Source: Sphingomonadales bacterium
GTDB taxonomy: Bacteria; Bacteroidota; Bacteroidia; UBA7662
NCBI GenBank assembly: GCA_016872225.1
Contig: VHAW01000027.1
Coordinates: 1 to 15,526, forward strand
Direction: 5' to 3'
DNA length: 15,526 nucleotides
Positions 1 through 7,647 of the stretch are shown here, piece after piece. The translations under genes and the position numbers were made by a program. Position 1 is the stretch's first letter. Each line of letters begins with the position of its first letter. Under the pieces are notes generated by a model. It searched no databases and was not told the origin of the DNA. It saw nothing but the letters and a program-made list of their open reading frames with translations.

Positions 1-745
1 AACCACCCCAAGTTGCGGGTGCGCTCCAGTTCCCCGTTGCAACGGATGTAAAAGTGGCTGGGGCTTGAGAGCTGACAGAAATATTGTCAATGGAGGCACC
101 CGGTGGTGTACCGCCACTGCCATCGTTTTTCCAATGGAAAACAATCCGATAGGAACCCGCAGGCAGATAAGCAGCGCCAGAGAAAGTCTGAACAGTCGTT
201 GCTTGCAAATTGCCACTAGTCACCAATACTGCCCCAGGCAACGAACTTGGAATTGCCGTTAGGCCTAATCCTGGGTAGGTTGTACTTCCAGCTGGTGTTG
301 TGGTGATAGGAACAAAGAACACTTGCCAGAGATCAAATGATGATTCCCCGCCAGAGAGCCAATTGAACGAGACATTGACCCGCTCCTCACCGGCAGGCAC
401 GACGATGTCTCTCCAGAAGAAATTGGAGGCGGCAGCCGTATTCAAATACCCAGGCGTCAAGCCATCCGCAGAAATGTAGGCTGAGTACCCACCAAACGGC
501 GCGGTGGTATTGGATAACCCTAAAACCCAAGGGTTGTTGGCGCTATTCGCTGCGGTCCAGCCGTTGTCAGCAAAAGAACTGCCAAGTTCGAACCCCCCTG
601 CACCGGCCGGATCGACCAAGATGGTGGGTTGAGCATGGACAATGGCTGTGCCTGTTACCAACAGGACCAGCATAAGGAGCATTGTCCTAATGGCCATAGG
701 GAGGCGATTTGGAATGCTTTTGAGGAGAGTCAAGGATGTATTCAT
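1..745 (-). CDS. Secreted Bacteroidota surface/extracellular protein, 5' part (C-terminus outside window)
   Basis: The reading frame is open from an ATG at 745 to the left edge, giving 248 complete codons. The N-terminus has a hydrophobic signal peptide (about residues 17-38, ending VHAQ); an in-frame ATG at 697 would give a more standard 23-residue signal. The mature part begins with an aromatic/Gly-rich beta domain containing GGFELGSSFADNGW near its start, then FFWRDIVVPAGEERVNVSF and SSFDLWQVFFVP. This resembles the adhesin/choice-of-anchor-like domain found at the start of many Bacteroidota type IX-secreted proteins. The last visible residues, GNWSAPATWGG, match a motif that recurs in such proteins. 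A C-terminal T9SS sorting domain would be expected but lies outside the window. No catalytic motif is visible, so the function is unknown. It lies on the same strand as uvrA, 127 bases downstream, probably as a separate transcription unit. Confidence 0.8.
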   Translation of the reverse strand, partial: MNTSLTLLKSIPNRLPMAIRTMLLMLVLLVTGTAIVHAQPTILVDPAGAGGFELGSSFADNGWTAANSANNPWVLGLSNTTAPFGGYSAYISADGLTPGYLNTAAASNFFWRDIVVPAGEERVNVSFNWLSGGESSFDLWQVFFVPITTTPAGSTTYPGLGLTAIPSSLPGAVLVTSGNLQATTVQTFSGAAYLPAGSYRIVFHWKNDGSGGTPPGASIDNISVSSQAPATFTSVATGNWSAPATWGG

Positions 746-842
746 GCCTTACGATTTAGTTAGATGGATAAATTTAGCAAAAATTTTTGATTAACGAACT
801 TTTAATTCATTTTTTTTGAAAAAATTCGTTCGGAAAAGAATG
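746..842 (-). promoter_or_regulatory. AT-rich leader/promoter region of the secreted-protein gene
   Basis: The stretch between uvrA and the secreted protein is strongly AT-rich compared with the flanking genes. On the minus strand it contains AATTTTTG at 778-785, one base away from the Bacteroidota -7 consensus TAnnTTTG. I find no well-spaced -33 element. No ORF or RNA gene is evident. The promoter role is inferred from position and composition. Confidence 0.3.
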
Positions 843-858
843 CCGCAATTGCGTGCGG
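832..858 (-). terminator. Possible weak terminator hairpin after uvrA
   Basis: Read on the minus strand, a 5-bp stem CCGCA/TGCGG (843-847 with 854-858) with a 6-base loop starts about 15 bases after the uvrA stop codon. It is followed by a T-rich stretch (CATTCTTTTCC). The central bases also form the palindrome CGCAATTGCG at 844-853. The stem is short and the T-tract interrupted, so this is only a candidate. Confidence 0.35.
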
Positions 859-872
859 TGTATTCGGCGCGA

Positions 873-3803
873 TTAAGGCGCCTGGAACAGGTACGAGAGC
901 GTGTGGCCTACCGGTTGAAGGGAGGGAATATCCCCCAAAAAGGCCTGCCATAGGACTTTTCCGCCTCCTTTGCCCCCTTCAGGGCCCAAATCCACCAGAT
1001 AATCGGTCGCTTGCAGCAGGTCCAGTTGATGTTCGATGACCAATACGGTATGCCCCTTGTCCACCAGGGCCTGTAGCAAATCCACCAGCACCCTGATATC
1101 ATCCAAATGCAGGCCTGTGGTGGGCTCGTCCAGGACATAGAAGGTATGACCGCCCTCACGGCGGCCCAATTCGGTGGCCAATTTGAGCCGCTGCGCTTCT
1201 CCACCGGACAGGGTGGTGGCCGGTTGACCCAATTTGAGGTAACCAAGGCCGACCTTGTCCAGGGTCTGCAGGCGTTTGCGCAGATGGGGCATCCCTTCAA
1301 AGAACTCCACGGCCTCCCGAATAGGCATTTCGAGGACATCGTGTATGGAACGCCCTCGGTAGCGTACCTCCAAGGTGTCTTTTTGGTAGCGACGCCCTGC
1401 GCAGTATTCGCAGGGTAATTCCACATCCGGCAGAAAGTTCATTTCGAGCACCCGCACCCCGGCGCCACCGCAGGCTTCGCAACGACCCCCGGATACATTG
1501 AACGAAAACCGACCCGGCCCGTAACCCCGCATTTTGGATAGGGGCATCTCGGCATAGAGATTCCGAATATCCGTAAACAAACCGGTATAGGTGGCGGGAT
1601 TGGAACGAGGGGTGCGGCCAATGGGGGATTGGTCGATTTCGATCACTTTGTCGATGCTTTGAAAGCCTTTGAGGGTCTTGTAGGGGAGATGCATTCGACG
1701 GCTGCCGGAGATTTTGTTCATCAGGACAGGAACCAAGGTCTCGTTGATCAAAGAGGATTTGCCCGACCCGGAAACCCCGGAGACTCCCAGCAGACAGCCC
1801 AAAGGAAGTCGAAGGTCCACCGTTTGAAGGTTATGACCGGAAGCCCCCTGGAGTTCCAGCCAAGTTCCGAGACCTAGGCGCTGCCTGGAGACTCCGACTT
1901 TCTTGCGGCCGACCAGATAATCGGCGGTTAAGCCCTCGGATTGGAACATCAAGGCAGGCGGACCTTGAGAAACCAACCTTCCGCCTTCCTTTCCGGCCCC
2001 TGGTCCTAAATCAAGGATCCAATCGGCGGCCCGGATCATCTCCTCGTCATGTTCGACCACCAGCACGGTATTGCCCAGGTCCCTAAGGTGGCGCAAGGCA
2101 CCGATCAGGCGTTGGTTATCGCGTTGATGCAATCCAATGCTGGGTTCATCCAATATATAGAGGACTCCACGGAGGCCGGAGCCAAGCTGACCTGCCAGAC
2201 GAATACGTTGGGATTCCCCGCCGGATAAGGTCGCTGTGGTCCGGTGCAGGTGCAAATAGCCCAAGCCCACATCCAAAAGAAACTGCAACCTTGTCCTTAA
2301 TTCTTTGAGAATCTCACCGGCAACGACGGCTCTGTTGCCTTCAAAGGTACCCCCCAAGGCGTTTAACCAGACTTGAAGGGCATCAAGCTCCATCGCGCAC
2401 AGTGTGGCGATGCTCTTCCCTTGGATCAAGAAATGCAAGGCCTCTTTCTTGAGGCGACCACCTCCACATTCTACGCAGGGCTTCTGACGGACAAAGCGCT
2501 GCACCCATTCTTGCAACGAGGCCGTGCCCCATTCGTCTTGCCTGGCGATCAAGGCCATCAGACCGTCAAATTCGTAGTATTCCACGCCTCTTTCCTTGCC
2601 CATATCCATGGCAACGGGTTCCTTCTGACCGTAGAGAAGCACATGCTTTTGTTCTGGCTTGAGCTTCCTGACCACTGTCTGCAACCCGAAGCCATGCTTC
2701 TTGCCCAATGCGATAATGATCCTGAAAATCCAATTGTCTTTGTATTCGCCCAGCGGAGCAATCCCCCCGGCCGCGATGGTCAAATCCTGATCAGCAAAAA
2801 TGAGCTCCGGGTCCGCTTCGACTTTATACCCCAAACCCTGGCATTTAGGGCATGCGCCGTAGGGGAGATTGAAGGAAAAGGTATTCGGTTGCGGCTCATC
2901 GTAGGCAAGTCCGTTTTCCAAATCGGTCAATAACCTGCTGAAATACCGCCATTCCCAAACTCCTTGAGCTTGAGGCTGGGTTTGGGACTGCATTTGAGCC
3001 TCTGCCTCTGCGCTGGCTGGATTTCCGCACAAAAGGATGCCTTTCCCCAGCTTCAAAGCAAGATCCACGCTACTCTTCAGGCGATGAGCAGGGTCCTTGC
3101 CTGGGATCAACCGATCTACCACCAATTCAATATCGTGCACCCTGTAGCGGTCCACTTGCATGCGGGATCGTAATTCGGTAACCTCCCCGTCAACCCTGAC
3201 TTTGGTGAAACCCTGTTTACGCCAATGTTCGAAGAGGTCGCGGTAATGGCCCTTGCGGCTGCGGACCAACGGCGCCAAAAGCATCAAATCCCGATGATGG
3301 TATTCGCTGACCAAAAGGTCCATGATCTGCTCCCTGCTGAATTGCTGCATCGGTTTGCCGGAAATCCATGAATGCGCCTCCCCAATGCGGGCATACAGCA
3401 GCCTTAGGAAATCATAGATTTCAGTCGTGGTACCGACAGTGGAGCGAGGATTGCGGGAGGTGGTTTTCTGCTCAATGGCAATCACGGGACTTAGGCCCTC
3501 GATGCGATCCACAGCAGGTCGCTCCAGTTTGCCCATAAATTGCCGCGCATAGGCCGAAAAGGACTCCAAATACCTACGCTGGCCTTCGGCATACAAGGTG
3601 GCAAAAGCCAACGAGGATTTACCACTCCCGCTGGGCCCGGTGATGACTACCAGGGACTGACGGGGAATATCAAGGTCCAGCGATTGTAAATTATGTTCCG
3701 CAGCACCCTCAATGCGGATGATATCCCTGTGCGGAACTGCAGACGAACCCCCTTGCGGGGCAGCAGATGAGACTCCACAATAGGTAACCTTGGCCGAATT
3801 CAC
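873..3803 (-). CDS. uvrA: UvrABC system protein A (excinuclease ABC subunit A)
   Basis: This is the DNA-damage recognition ATPase of nucleotide excision repair, which loads UvrB at lesions in the cytoplasm. It has 976 residues and two ABC ATPase modules. The first Walker A is GPSGSGKS (56-63), with signature LSGGESQR (526-533) and Walker B LYILDEPSIGLH (548-559). The second Walker A is GVSGSGKS (676-683), with signature LSGGEAQR (865-872) and FYVLDEPTTGLH (888-899). Zinc finger 2 is intact: C775-x2-C778-x19-C798-x2-C801. Zinc finger 1 retains only its second cysteine pair (C318, C321); its first pair is replaced by a GLAYDEPQP-type sequence. A Gln/Ala-rich insert lies at about 264-281. The GTG start at 3803 overlaps the stop of the transglycosylase gene (GTGA), suggesting translational coupling. 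About 25 residues precede the usual N-terminal strand (DIIRIEGAAEHNL), so the exact start is less certain than the identity. Confidence 0.98.
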   Translation of the reverse strand: MNSAKVTYCGVSSAAPQGGSSAVPHRDIIRIEGAAEHNLQSLDLDIPRQSLVVITGPSGSGKSSLAFATLYAEGQRRYLESFSAYARQFMGKLERPAVDRIEGLSPVIAIEQKTTSRNPRSTVGTTTEIYDFLRLLYARIGEAHSWISGKPMQQFSREQIMDLLVSEYHHRDLMLLAPLVRSRKGHYRDLFEHWRKQGFTKVRVDGEVTELRSRMQVDRYRVHDIELVVDRLIPGKDPAHRLKSSVDLALKLGKGILLCGNPASAEAEAQMQSQTQPQAQGVWEWRYFSRLLTDLENGLAYDEPQPNTFSFNLPYGACPKCQGLGYKVEADPELIFADQDLTIAAGGIAPLGEYKDNWIFRIIIALGKKHGFGLQTVVRKLKPEQKHVLLYGQKEPVAMDMGKERGVEYYEFDGLMALIARQDEWGTASLQEWVQRFVRQKPCVECGGGRLKKEALHFLIQGKSIATLCAMELDALQVWLNALGGTFEGNRAVVAGEILKELRTRLQFLLDVGLGYLHLHRTTATLSGGESQRIRLAGQLGSGLRGVLYILDEPSIGLHQRDNQRLIGALRHLRDLGNTVLVVEHDEEMIRAADWILDLGPGAGKEGGRLVSQGPPALMFQSEGLTADYLVGRKKVGVSRQRLGLGTWLELQGASGHNLQTVDLRLPLGCLLGVSGVSGSGKSSLINETLVPVLMNKISGSRRMHLPYKTLKGFQSIDKVIEIDQSPIGRTPRSNPATYTGLFTDIRNLYAEMPLSKMRGYGPGRFSFNVSGGRCEACGGAGVRVLEMNFLPDVELPCEYCAGRRYQKDTLEVRYRGRSIHDVLEMPIREAVEFFEGMPHLRKRLQTLDKVGLGYLKLGQPATTLSGGEAQRLKLATELGRREGGHTFYVLDEPTTGLHLDDIRVLVDLLQALVDKGHTVLVIEHQLDLLQATDYLVDLGPEGGKGGGKVLWQAFLGDIPSLQPVGHTLSYLFQAP

Positions 3804-4822
3804 CTACTAGGTCCTTTGGAACTTTGGGGATGGAGTCCCCATTCCGAAACAGGAACCGAAACCCAACGCGATGCCTTCTGAGTAAATTCAGGGGTAGGCT
3901 TACGCAGGGTGTACATTCTACGATCTTTGTTATGTAAAAAGGGCTTGCGGATCCAGGGATTGAAAATTTTGAGTTGACGAAAGTCCATACCCTGACTGCG
4001 AGCATAAGCCGCCCAATTGGGAACCGGTTCCTGGATGGTCCATTCCGTAGTTTCGTAGGGCAGGTAAAGCTGAGATTCTGTCAGATGAAAGCCGTAGCAT
4101 TCGGGGTGCTTCATGATGGTCTTGATGGCGAGAATCCGGGGCAAGTACCGAGATGTTTCATTGTTAAGATATAATTCTGAATATTGGTCTTTGCCTTGGT
4201 AATTGGCGGCTTGTTGTAGCCCTGATGTGCCCATGTTATAGGAAGCCGCCACCATGGACCAATTGCCAAACTGGGCATGGGATTTGCGCAAATACCTGCA
4301 CGCAGCCTCGGTAGTCAACCACGGGTCATAACGCTGATCCACCTCTTCATTGACTTGCAATCCATATTGACGGGCGGTGGTAGCCAGAAATTGCCAGAAG
4401 CCCACGGCCTCTGCCGAAGAAATGGCGTTGACAAGTCCGCTTTCAGCTACGGCAAGATATTTAAAGTCATCAGGGATTCCGTTTTGCTGCAACACTTTTT
4501 CGATCATCGGAAACCAGCGCGAGGCCCTTTTCATGTAGAGCAACATAGTGGCCTGCCCATAGGTATTTTGTAACAATTCTCTTTCGACCCTCTCCCGAAA
4601 TTCAAAGTCCCACAGCGGAACTTTCTCGCCGGCAAAAGACATCTCCTCGGGCATCGGAACAGAATAAACCCGGTAATCGTTCCAAAATTTCTCTCTATAG
4701 GTCCTCTCCTCTTCGGTCTTGAATCCAGTGAGTGCCCCGCCTAGTATCAAGGCGATTACAAAGCCTCCCACGAGAAATATCGTAAGCATGATCCAAGAGG
4801 TGGGTGTCCAGTGCAATTTCAT
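3800..4822 (-). CDS. Membrane-anchored lytic murein transglycosylase, MltD-like (SLT domain plus LysM-like C-terminus)
   Basis: It is predicted to cleave peptidoglycan glycan strands in the periplasm, forming 1,6-anhydromuramic acid ends. The 340-residue protein has an N-terminal membrane segment (about 11-32) without a lipobox. The SLT catalytic domain spans roughly 100-235: AVAESGL carries the expected catalytic Glu127, followed by SAEAVGFWQF (136-145), TARQYGLQVN (149-158), VDQRYDPW (161-168) and AASYNMG (192-198). Residues 268-309 (NWAAYARSQGMDFRQLKIFNPWIRK and following) resemble the degenerate LysM-like unit seen at the C-terminus of Bacteroidota MltD-type enzymes. The gene lies 69 bases after the DUF2480 gene and overlaps uvrA by four bases. 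The start codon lies within one arm of an inverted repeat (4820-4883). The family is clear; the specific mlt letter is not. Confidence 0.93.
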   Translation of the reverse strand: MKLHWTPTSWIMLTIFLVGGFVIALILGGALTGFKTEEERTYREKFWNDYRVYSVPMPEEMSFAGEKVPLWDFEFRERVERELLQNTYGQATMLLYMKRASRWFPMIEKVLQQNGIPDDFKYLAVAESGLVNAISSAEAVGFWQFLATTARQYGLQVNEEVDQRYDPWLTTEAACRYLRKSHAQFGNWSMVAASYNMGTSGLQQAANYQGKDQYSELYLNNETSRYLPRILAIKTIMKHPECYGFHLTESQLYLPYETTEWTIQEPVPNWAAYARSQGMDFRQLKIFNPWIRKPFLHNKDRRMYTLRKPTPEFTQKASRWVSVPVSEWGLHPQSSKGPSR

Positions 4823-4883
4823 TCCCGTAAAGTTCGTAATTCGGGGGCTTGCCTCGTCACTCCCTTCCTTTTTTCCGGGAATG
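4820..4883 (-). promoter_or_regulatory. Inverted repeat covering the transglycosylase start codon
   Basis: On the minus strand CATTCCCGGAAA (4883-4872) can pair with TTTACGGGAATG (4831-4820). This gives an 8-bp perfect stem, one G/A mismatch and three further pairs, closing a 40-base loop. The final ATG of the right arm is the transglycosylase start codon. Folding of the mRNA could therefore hide the ribosome-binding region. The pairing is read directly; regulation is inference. Confidence 0.4.
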
Positions 4884-4891
4884 TTTGAGGA

Positions 4892-5428
4892 TTAGCGTGA
4901 CGATGGGCGTTTGTAAACGGGCACCGCAGAACACGGCTCCCCGTACCACAGGCTCTGCACCACCGGGAGCAAACGGCTACTTAATGCTTGGTACAAAGCT
5001 GGGGCCCAATCGGCTTTGGAACAGGCTTTGATCATGACCCGTCCATCGATGTAAGGTTCGATGTCCATTCTGCTTATTCTTTCCAAGGACAATTTTAGAC
5101 GTACTTCGTCGGGCGTTCCGTAATGAACCGCTGCTGGACCGCTGACAAAACCGCCTTCCTGAAGCCTGGCCGTCAATAACATCACCGCCCACGGCGGCCA
5201 AATAGCCTCCACCGAGCAATATAGGGCCACCATCATGCCGTCATAAGCGCGAGGATCCATCGCCTGCACCGCTTCTCGAAAGGTTTTCTCTCGAAGCACC
5301 CCGTAGCAGTCCATCATAAGGGCCAAATCCAAGCCTACCACCTGGTTTTCCGGAAACAGCCAGGTGGCCGGATCCAGAATCAACAATCCACTTTCCTGAA
5401 CTTTGTTACGGATCGTCACCGCTCCCAA
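4892..5428 (-). CDS. DUF2480 family protein (function unknown)
   Basis: The 178-residue sequence matches what I know of the Bacteroidota-specific DUF2480 family. Its features are RNKVQESGLLILD near the N-terminus, LREKTFREAV (45-54), VALYCSVEAIWPPWA (67-81), DGRVMIKACS (128-137) and the hallmark GEPCSAVPVYKR near the end (163-174). There is no signal peptide or membrane segment, so it is probably cytoplasmic. Cysteines at about 71, 136 and 166 lie in conserved motifs and could bind a metal or be redox-active, but this is speculation. The start is uncertain: 5428 is a TTG, and a GTG three codons in (5419) is a plausible alternative. The gene begins six bases after the PPIase stop and so is likely co-transcribed with it. 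No biochemical role is known to me. Confidence 0.88.
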   Translation of the reverse strand: MGAVTIRNKVQESGLLILDPATWLFPENQVVGLDLALMMDCYGVLREKTFREAVQAMDPRAYDGMMVALYCSVEAIWPPWAVMLLTARLQEGGFVSGPAAVHYGTPDEVRLKLSLERISRMDIEPYIDGRVMIKACSKADWAPALYQALSSRLLPVVQSLWYGEPCSAVPVYKRPSSR

Positions 5429-5434
5429 AGTTGA

Positions 5435-7534
5435 TCAATAAAACAGATGCCGATCGTCCTTGATCTTGGCCAATTCCCGTTTTGCTCCGAAGGGCTCATT
5501 GCCCGCGCGACCGCGGTACTGACCTTCCATAGAGGCCTTGGCCGATTTGAGGTCATAATCCTTGGGCAAGGGACTCACACTATCCACCACAAAGACATAA
5601 ACACCACGCTCTCCTGCAACAGGATTGGATAGGGTACGCACGGGATTAACAAACAAAGCCCCGGACAACTTGGGTTCCTGGCCAATACCGTTGATGAAAG
5701 AACCCATGAACGATGCGCCCAACAAAGGCTGCACGGTTGTGCCTGCCTTGACCGCGGCAGAATCCAAATTCTTGTGACGTTGCAGAATTCCTTTCCATTT
5801 GGCGGCGAGCAATTCGCCTTTCTTCTCGCGGCGGATACGGGCTTCCAAATCCGTTTTGACTTCTTCCATAGGCTTGTAACCCTTCTCGAGGGATTTGGTC
5901 AGAACAGCCACCACAAAGCGATCGTCTGCTTCAAACAAGGGGCTTAATTCACCCACGGAGGCTTTGTATGCCCAACGGACAATATCGCGGGCATTGACCA
6001 CGCCGGGGAGGGTACGGTCGCCGATGCGGACATTGTCCGCCGTCCTTTTGGGAAGGCCCTTTTTATCCACGGCTTTTTGGAAGTCTTCAGCATTTTTAAG
6101 ACCAGAAGCAAATTGCGTGGCCTCTGCATAACGGGCTCTAATAGTTTCGGTGGTCGCCATAATCCGAGCAGCGACCGAAGCTAATTTGACCACGGGCTTC
6201 TGCCCCTTTTGGTCATTGATTTGGATAATGTGATAACCAAAGTCTGAGCGAACCACCTTGAGATCTCCGTTACGACCGCCAAAGCATGCATCATTGAAAG
6301 GCTTCACCATCATGCCTTCCGCGAAATAGCCCAAATCACCCCCCTTAGACCCAGAGCCTGGATCAGCCGATAGGCTCACGGCAAGGAACGCAAAATCGGA
6401 ACCTTTGCGAATGGCGTCGGCTAAACTATCTGCTTTGGCTTTGACCACTGAGTCGGGCTGATTCTCCACCTTGAGCAAAATATGCCTGGCCCTCACAGAA
6501 TCGGGCCTGCTGGTTTTGCCGGAAAGTTTGGTCAGAACAAAGGCTGCGTTTTCGAGGTAAATGTCGGTGAGGGTTCCAACCGGCGCAGCTGCCAAAGCCA
6601 CCAAGGCAGGCTGGGTCAGGGTGGAAACCGGGATGTAGCGGTCATCGTACGGTAGATCGGAGCGCAATGCTACAAAAGCGCTGTCATCGCTGCCGGATGC
6701 AAAAGCCTCACGGAGTTCCGTCAACGTTTGTCGGGCTTTGGCAGAGTCTTCGGGGCTGGGGTTGACATCAAAACTCACAAAATCAAGGGCGCGAATATCA
6801 TCTTTGAGCTTGAAAGCCGCTTTGAAGCGCTCGTAGGCTTCCTGGTATTCGGCATCGGAAATCTTGATAGTGGAATCCACAATCGAAGCGTAATCCAAGA
6901 ATGCAAACCTGCCCGTAGCAGCGATGTTGGTTCCTTTCACGTATTCATCGGCGAAAAAATCAGGGATGTACATGCCTTTTCCAACCAAAGTAGCGTATTT
7001 GCCAGTCGCCCTGTCCCTGAGGATATAGTCCTCGAATGCCTTCCAACGCTTCTGCATATCAGCAGGCTGCTTGGACAAGTTCTTAAGGAATTCAACAACC
7101 TTATTGCGGTCAAATTGCCCCGTGGCAGGGTCCGCAAAGGCCTTCTGGATTTCAGGATGAAGACTTTTGCCTTGAACCATATCGGACAATTCTTCCAGGC
7201 CGACCTCCAGACCCAAATTTTCGTAGGTGCCCCCCATGATGCCCTCCCTGAGAAATTCGCTCCAAACTTGGTCTCTGAGCGAGGCCATCGTCGCCTCATC
7301 GATTTGCTCGGTTTTGGTATTGGCCTTGTAATTCTCGATAATTTCCTGGAGCTTGGCGTCAAAACGAGCCAAACTGATCTTTTCTCCATCAATTTCACCC
7401 ACATCGGTAGGATTTCGTTGCGAAAAAATGCCATTTCCGCTGAACACATCCATGGCAAGGAAGGAAACCAGAGCGAGTCCGATCAAGGCCACCAAAAGCC
7501 CTGCTTTGCTACGTATCGTGGTAATAATCGACAT
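5435..7534 (-). CDS. Membrane-anchored periplasmic peptidyl-prolyl cis-trans isomerase, PpiD/SurA type
   Basis: This is a 699-residue predicted folding factor for periplasmic and outer membrane proteins. An N-terminal membrane segment (about 11-30) is followed by a SurA/PpiD-like helical chaperone region (about 45-220, with GEIDGEKISLARFDAKL at its start). A parvulin domain spans about 348-442, with RARHILLK at its start, DPGSGSKGGDLGYF and MMVKPFNDACF in the middle and FGYHIIQI at the end. The preceding segment (about 225-345) and a following one (about 490-590) look like degenerate parvulin repeats: each keeps the 'vG.l......f.v..l' pattern but lacks the ARHIL motif. Only the middle domain is likely to be catalytic. 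The length (about 700) fits the multi-domain Bacteroidota PpiD-like proteins. It sits downstream of the CNNM and LptC genes and six bases before DUF2480, consistent with a role in outer-membrane biogenesis. The ATG at 7534 gives a proper positively charged N-terminus before the membrane segment. Confidence 0.92.
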   Translation of the reverse strand: MSIITTIRSKAGLLVALIGLALVSFLAMDVFSGNGIFSQRNPTDVGEIDGEKISLARFDAKLQEIIENYKANTKTEQIDEATMASLRDQVWSEFLREGIMGGTYENLGLEVGLEELSDMVQGKSLHPEIQKAFADPATGQFDRNKVVEFLKNLSKQPADMQKRWKAFEDYILRDRATGKYATLVGKGMYIPDFFADEYVKGTNIAATGRFAFLDYASIVDSTIKISDAEYQEAYERFKAAFKLKDDIRALDFVSFDVNPSPEDSAKARQTLTELREAFASGSDDSAFVALRSDLPYDDRYIPVSTLTQPALVALAAAPVGTLTDIYLENAAFVLTKLSGKTSRPDSVRARHILLKVENQPDSVVKAKADSLADAIRKGSDFAFLAVSLSADPGSGSKGGDLGYFAEGMMVKPFNDACFGGRNGDLKVVRSDFGYHIIQINDQKGQKPVVKLASVAARIMATTETIRARYAEATQFASGLKNAEDFQKAVDKKGLPKRTADNVRIGDRTLPGVVNARDIVRWAYKASVGELSPLFEADDRFVVAVLTKSLEKGYKPMEEVKTDLEARIRREKKGELLAAKWKGILQRHKNLDSAAVKAGTTVQPLLGASFMGSFINGIGQEPKLSGALFVNPVRTLSNPVAGERGVYVFVVDSVSPLPKDYDLKSAKASMEGQYRGRAGNEPFGAKRELAKIKDDRHLFY

Positions 7535-7628
7535 AATCTTAAGTTAATTCGAAGAATCGGGGCAGTTAAAGGCTGAAAAAAAAAATGAAAAAAAAGATTT
7601 AAAAGACAGGGCCTTGGGGGAAGGGATG

Positions 7629-7636
7629 CAAAAATA
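7629..7636 (-). promoter_or_regulatory. Candidate Bacteroidota -7 promoter element upstream of the PPIase gene
   Basis: TATTTTTG on the minus strand matches the TAnnTTTG consensus exactly. It lies about 95 bases before the PPIase start, just after the CNNM gene stop. No properly spaced -33 TTG is obvious. The following leader contains long T runs (minus strand, about 7575-7600). An internal promoter for the PPIase-DUF2480-transglycosylase-uvrA part of the cluster is plausible but unproven. Confidence 0.35.
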
Positions 7637-7647
7637 AGAGGCAAGGT

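Noticed and set aside
65..262. 65-codon plus-strand frame near the left edge
   Set aside because: The minus strand is open through the entire region with a signal peptide and known motif; the plus-strand product is unlike any protein I recognise.
2373..2933. 186-codon plus-strand frame inside uvrA
   Set aside because: Fully opposite to the conserved UvrA zinc finger region, with no family resemblance.
6728..7576. 282-codon open frame on the plus strand, antisense to the PPIase gene
   Set aside because: The minus-strand frame encodes a clear PPIase; the antisense product has no recognisable domain, signal or context and appears to be a by-product of the coding strand's codon use.
7575..7600. 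Long A runs (plus strand) considered as a terminator or slippage site
   Set aside because: On the minus strand it is a T-rich leader without a strong GC stem before it, and it is not in a coding region, so neither role is supported.
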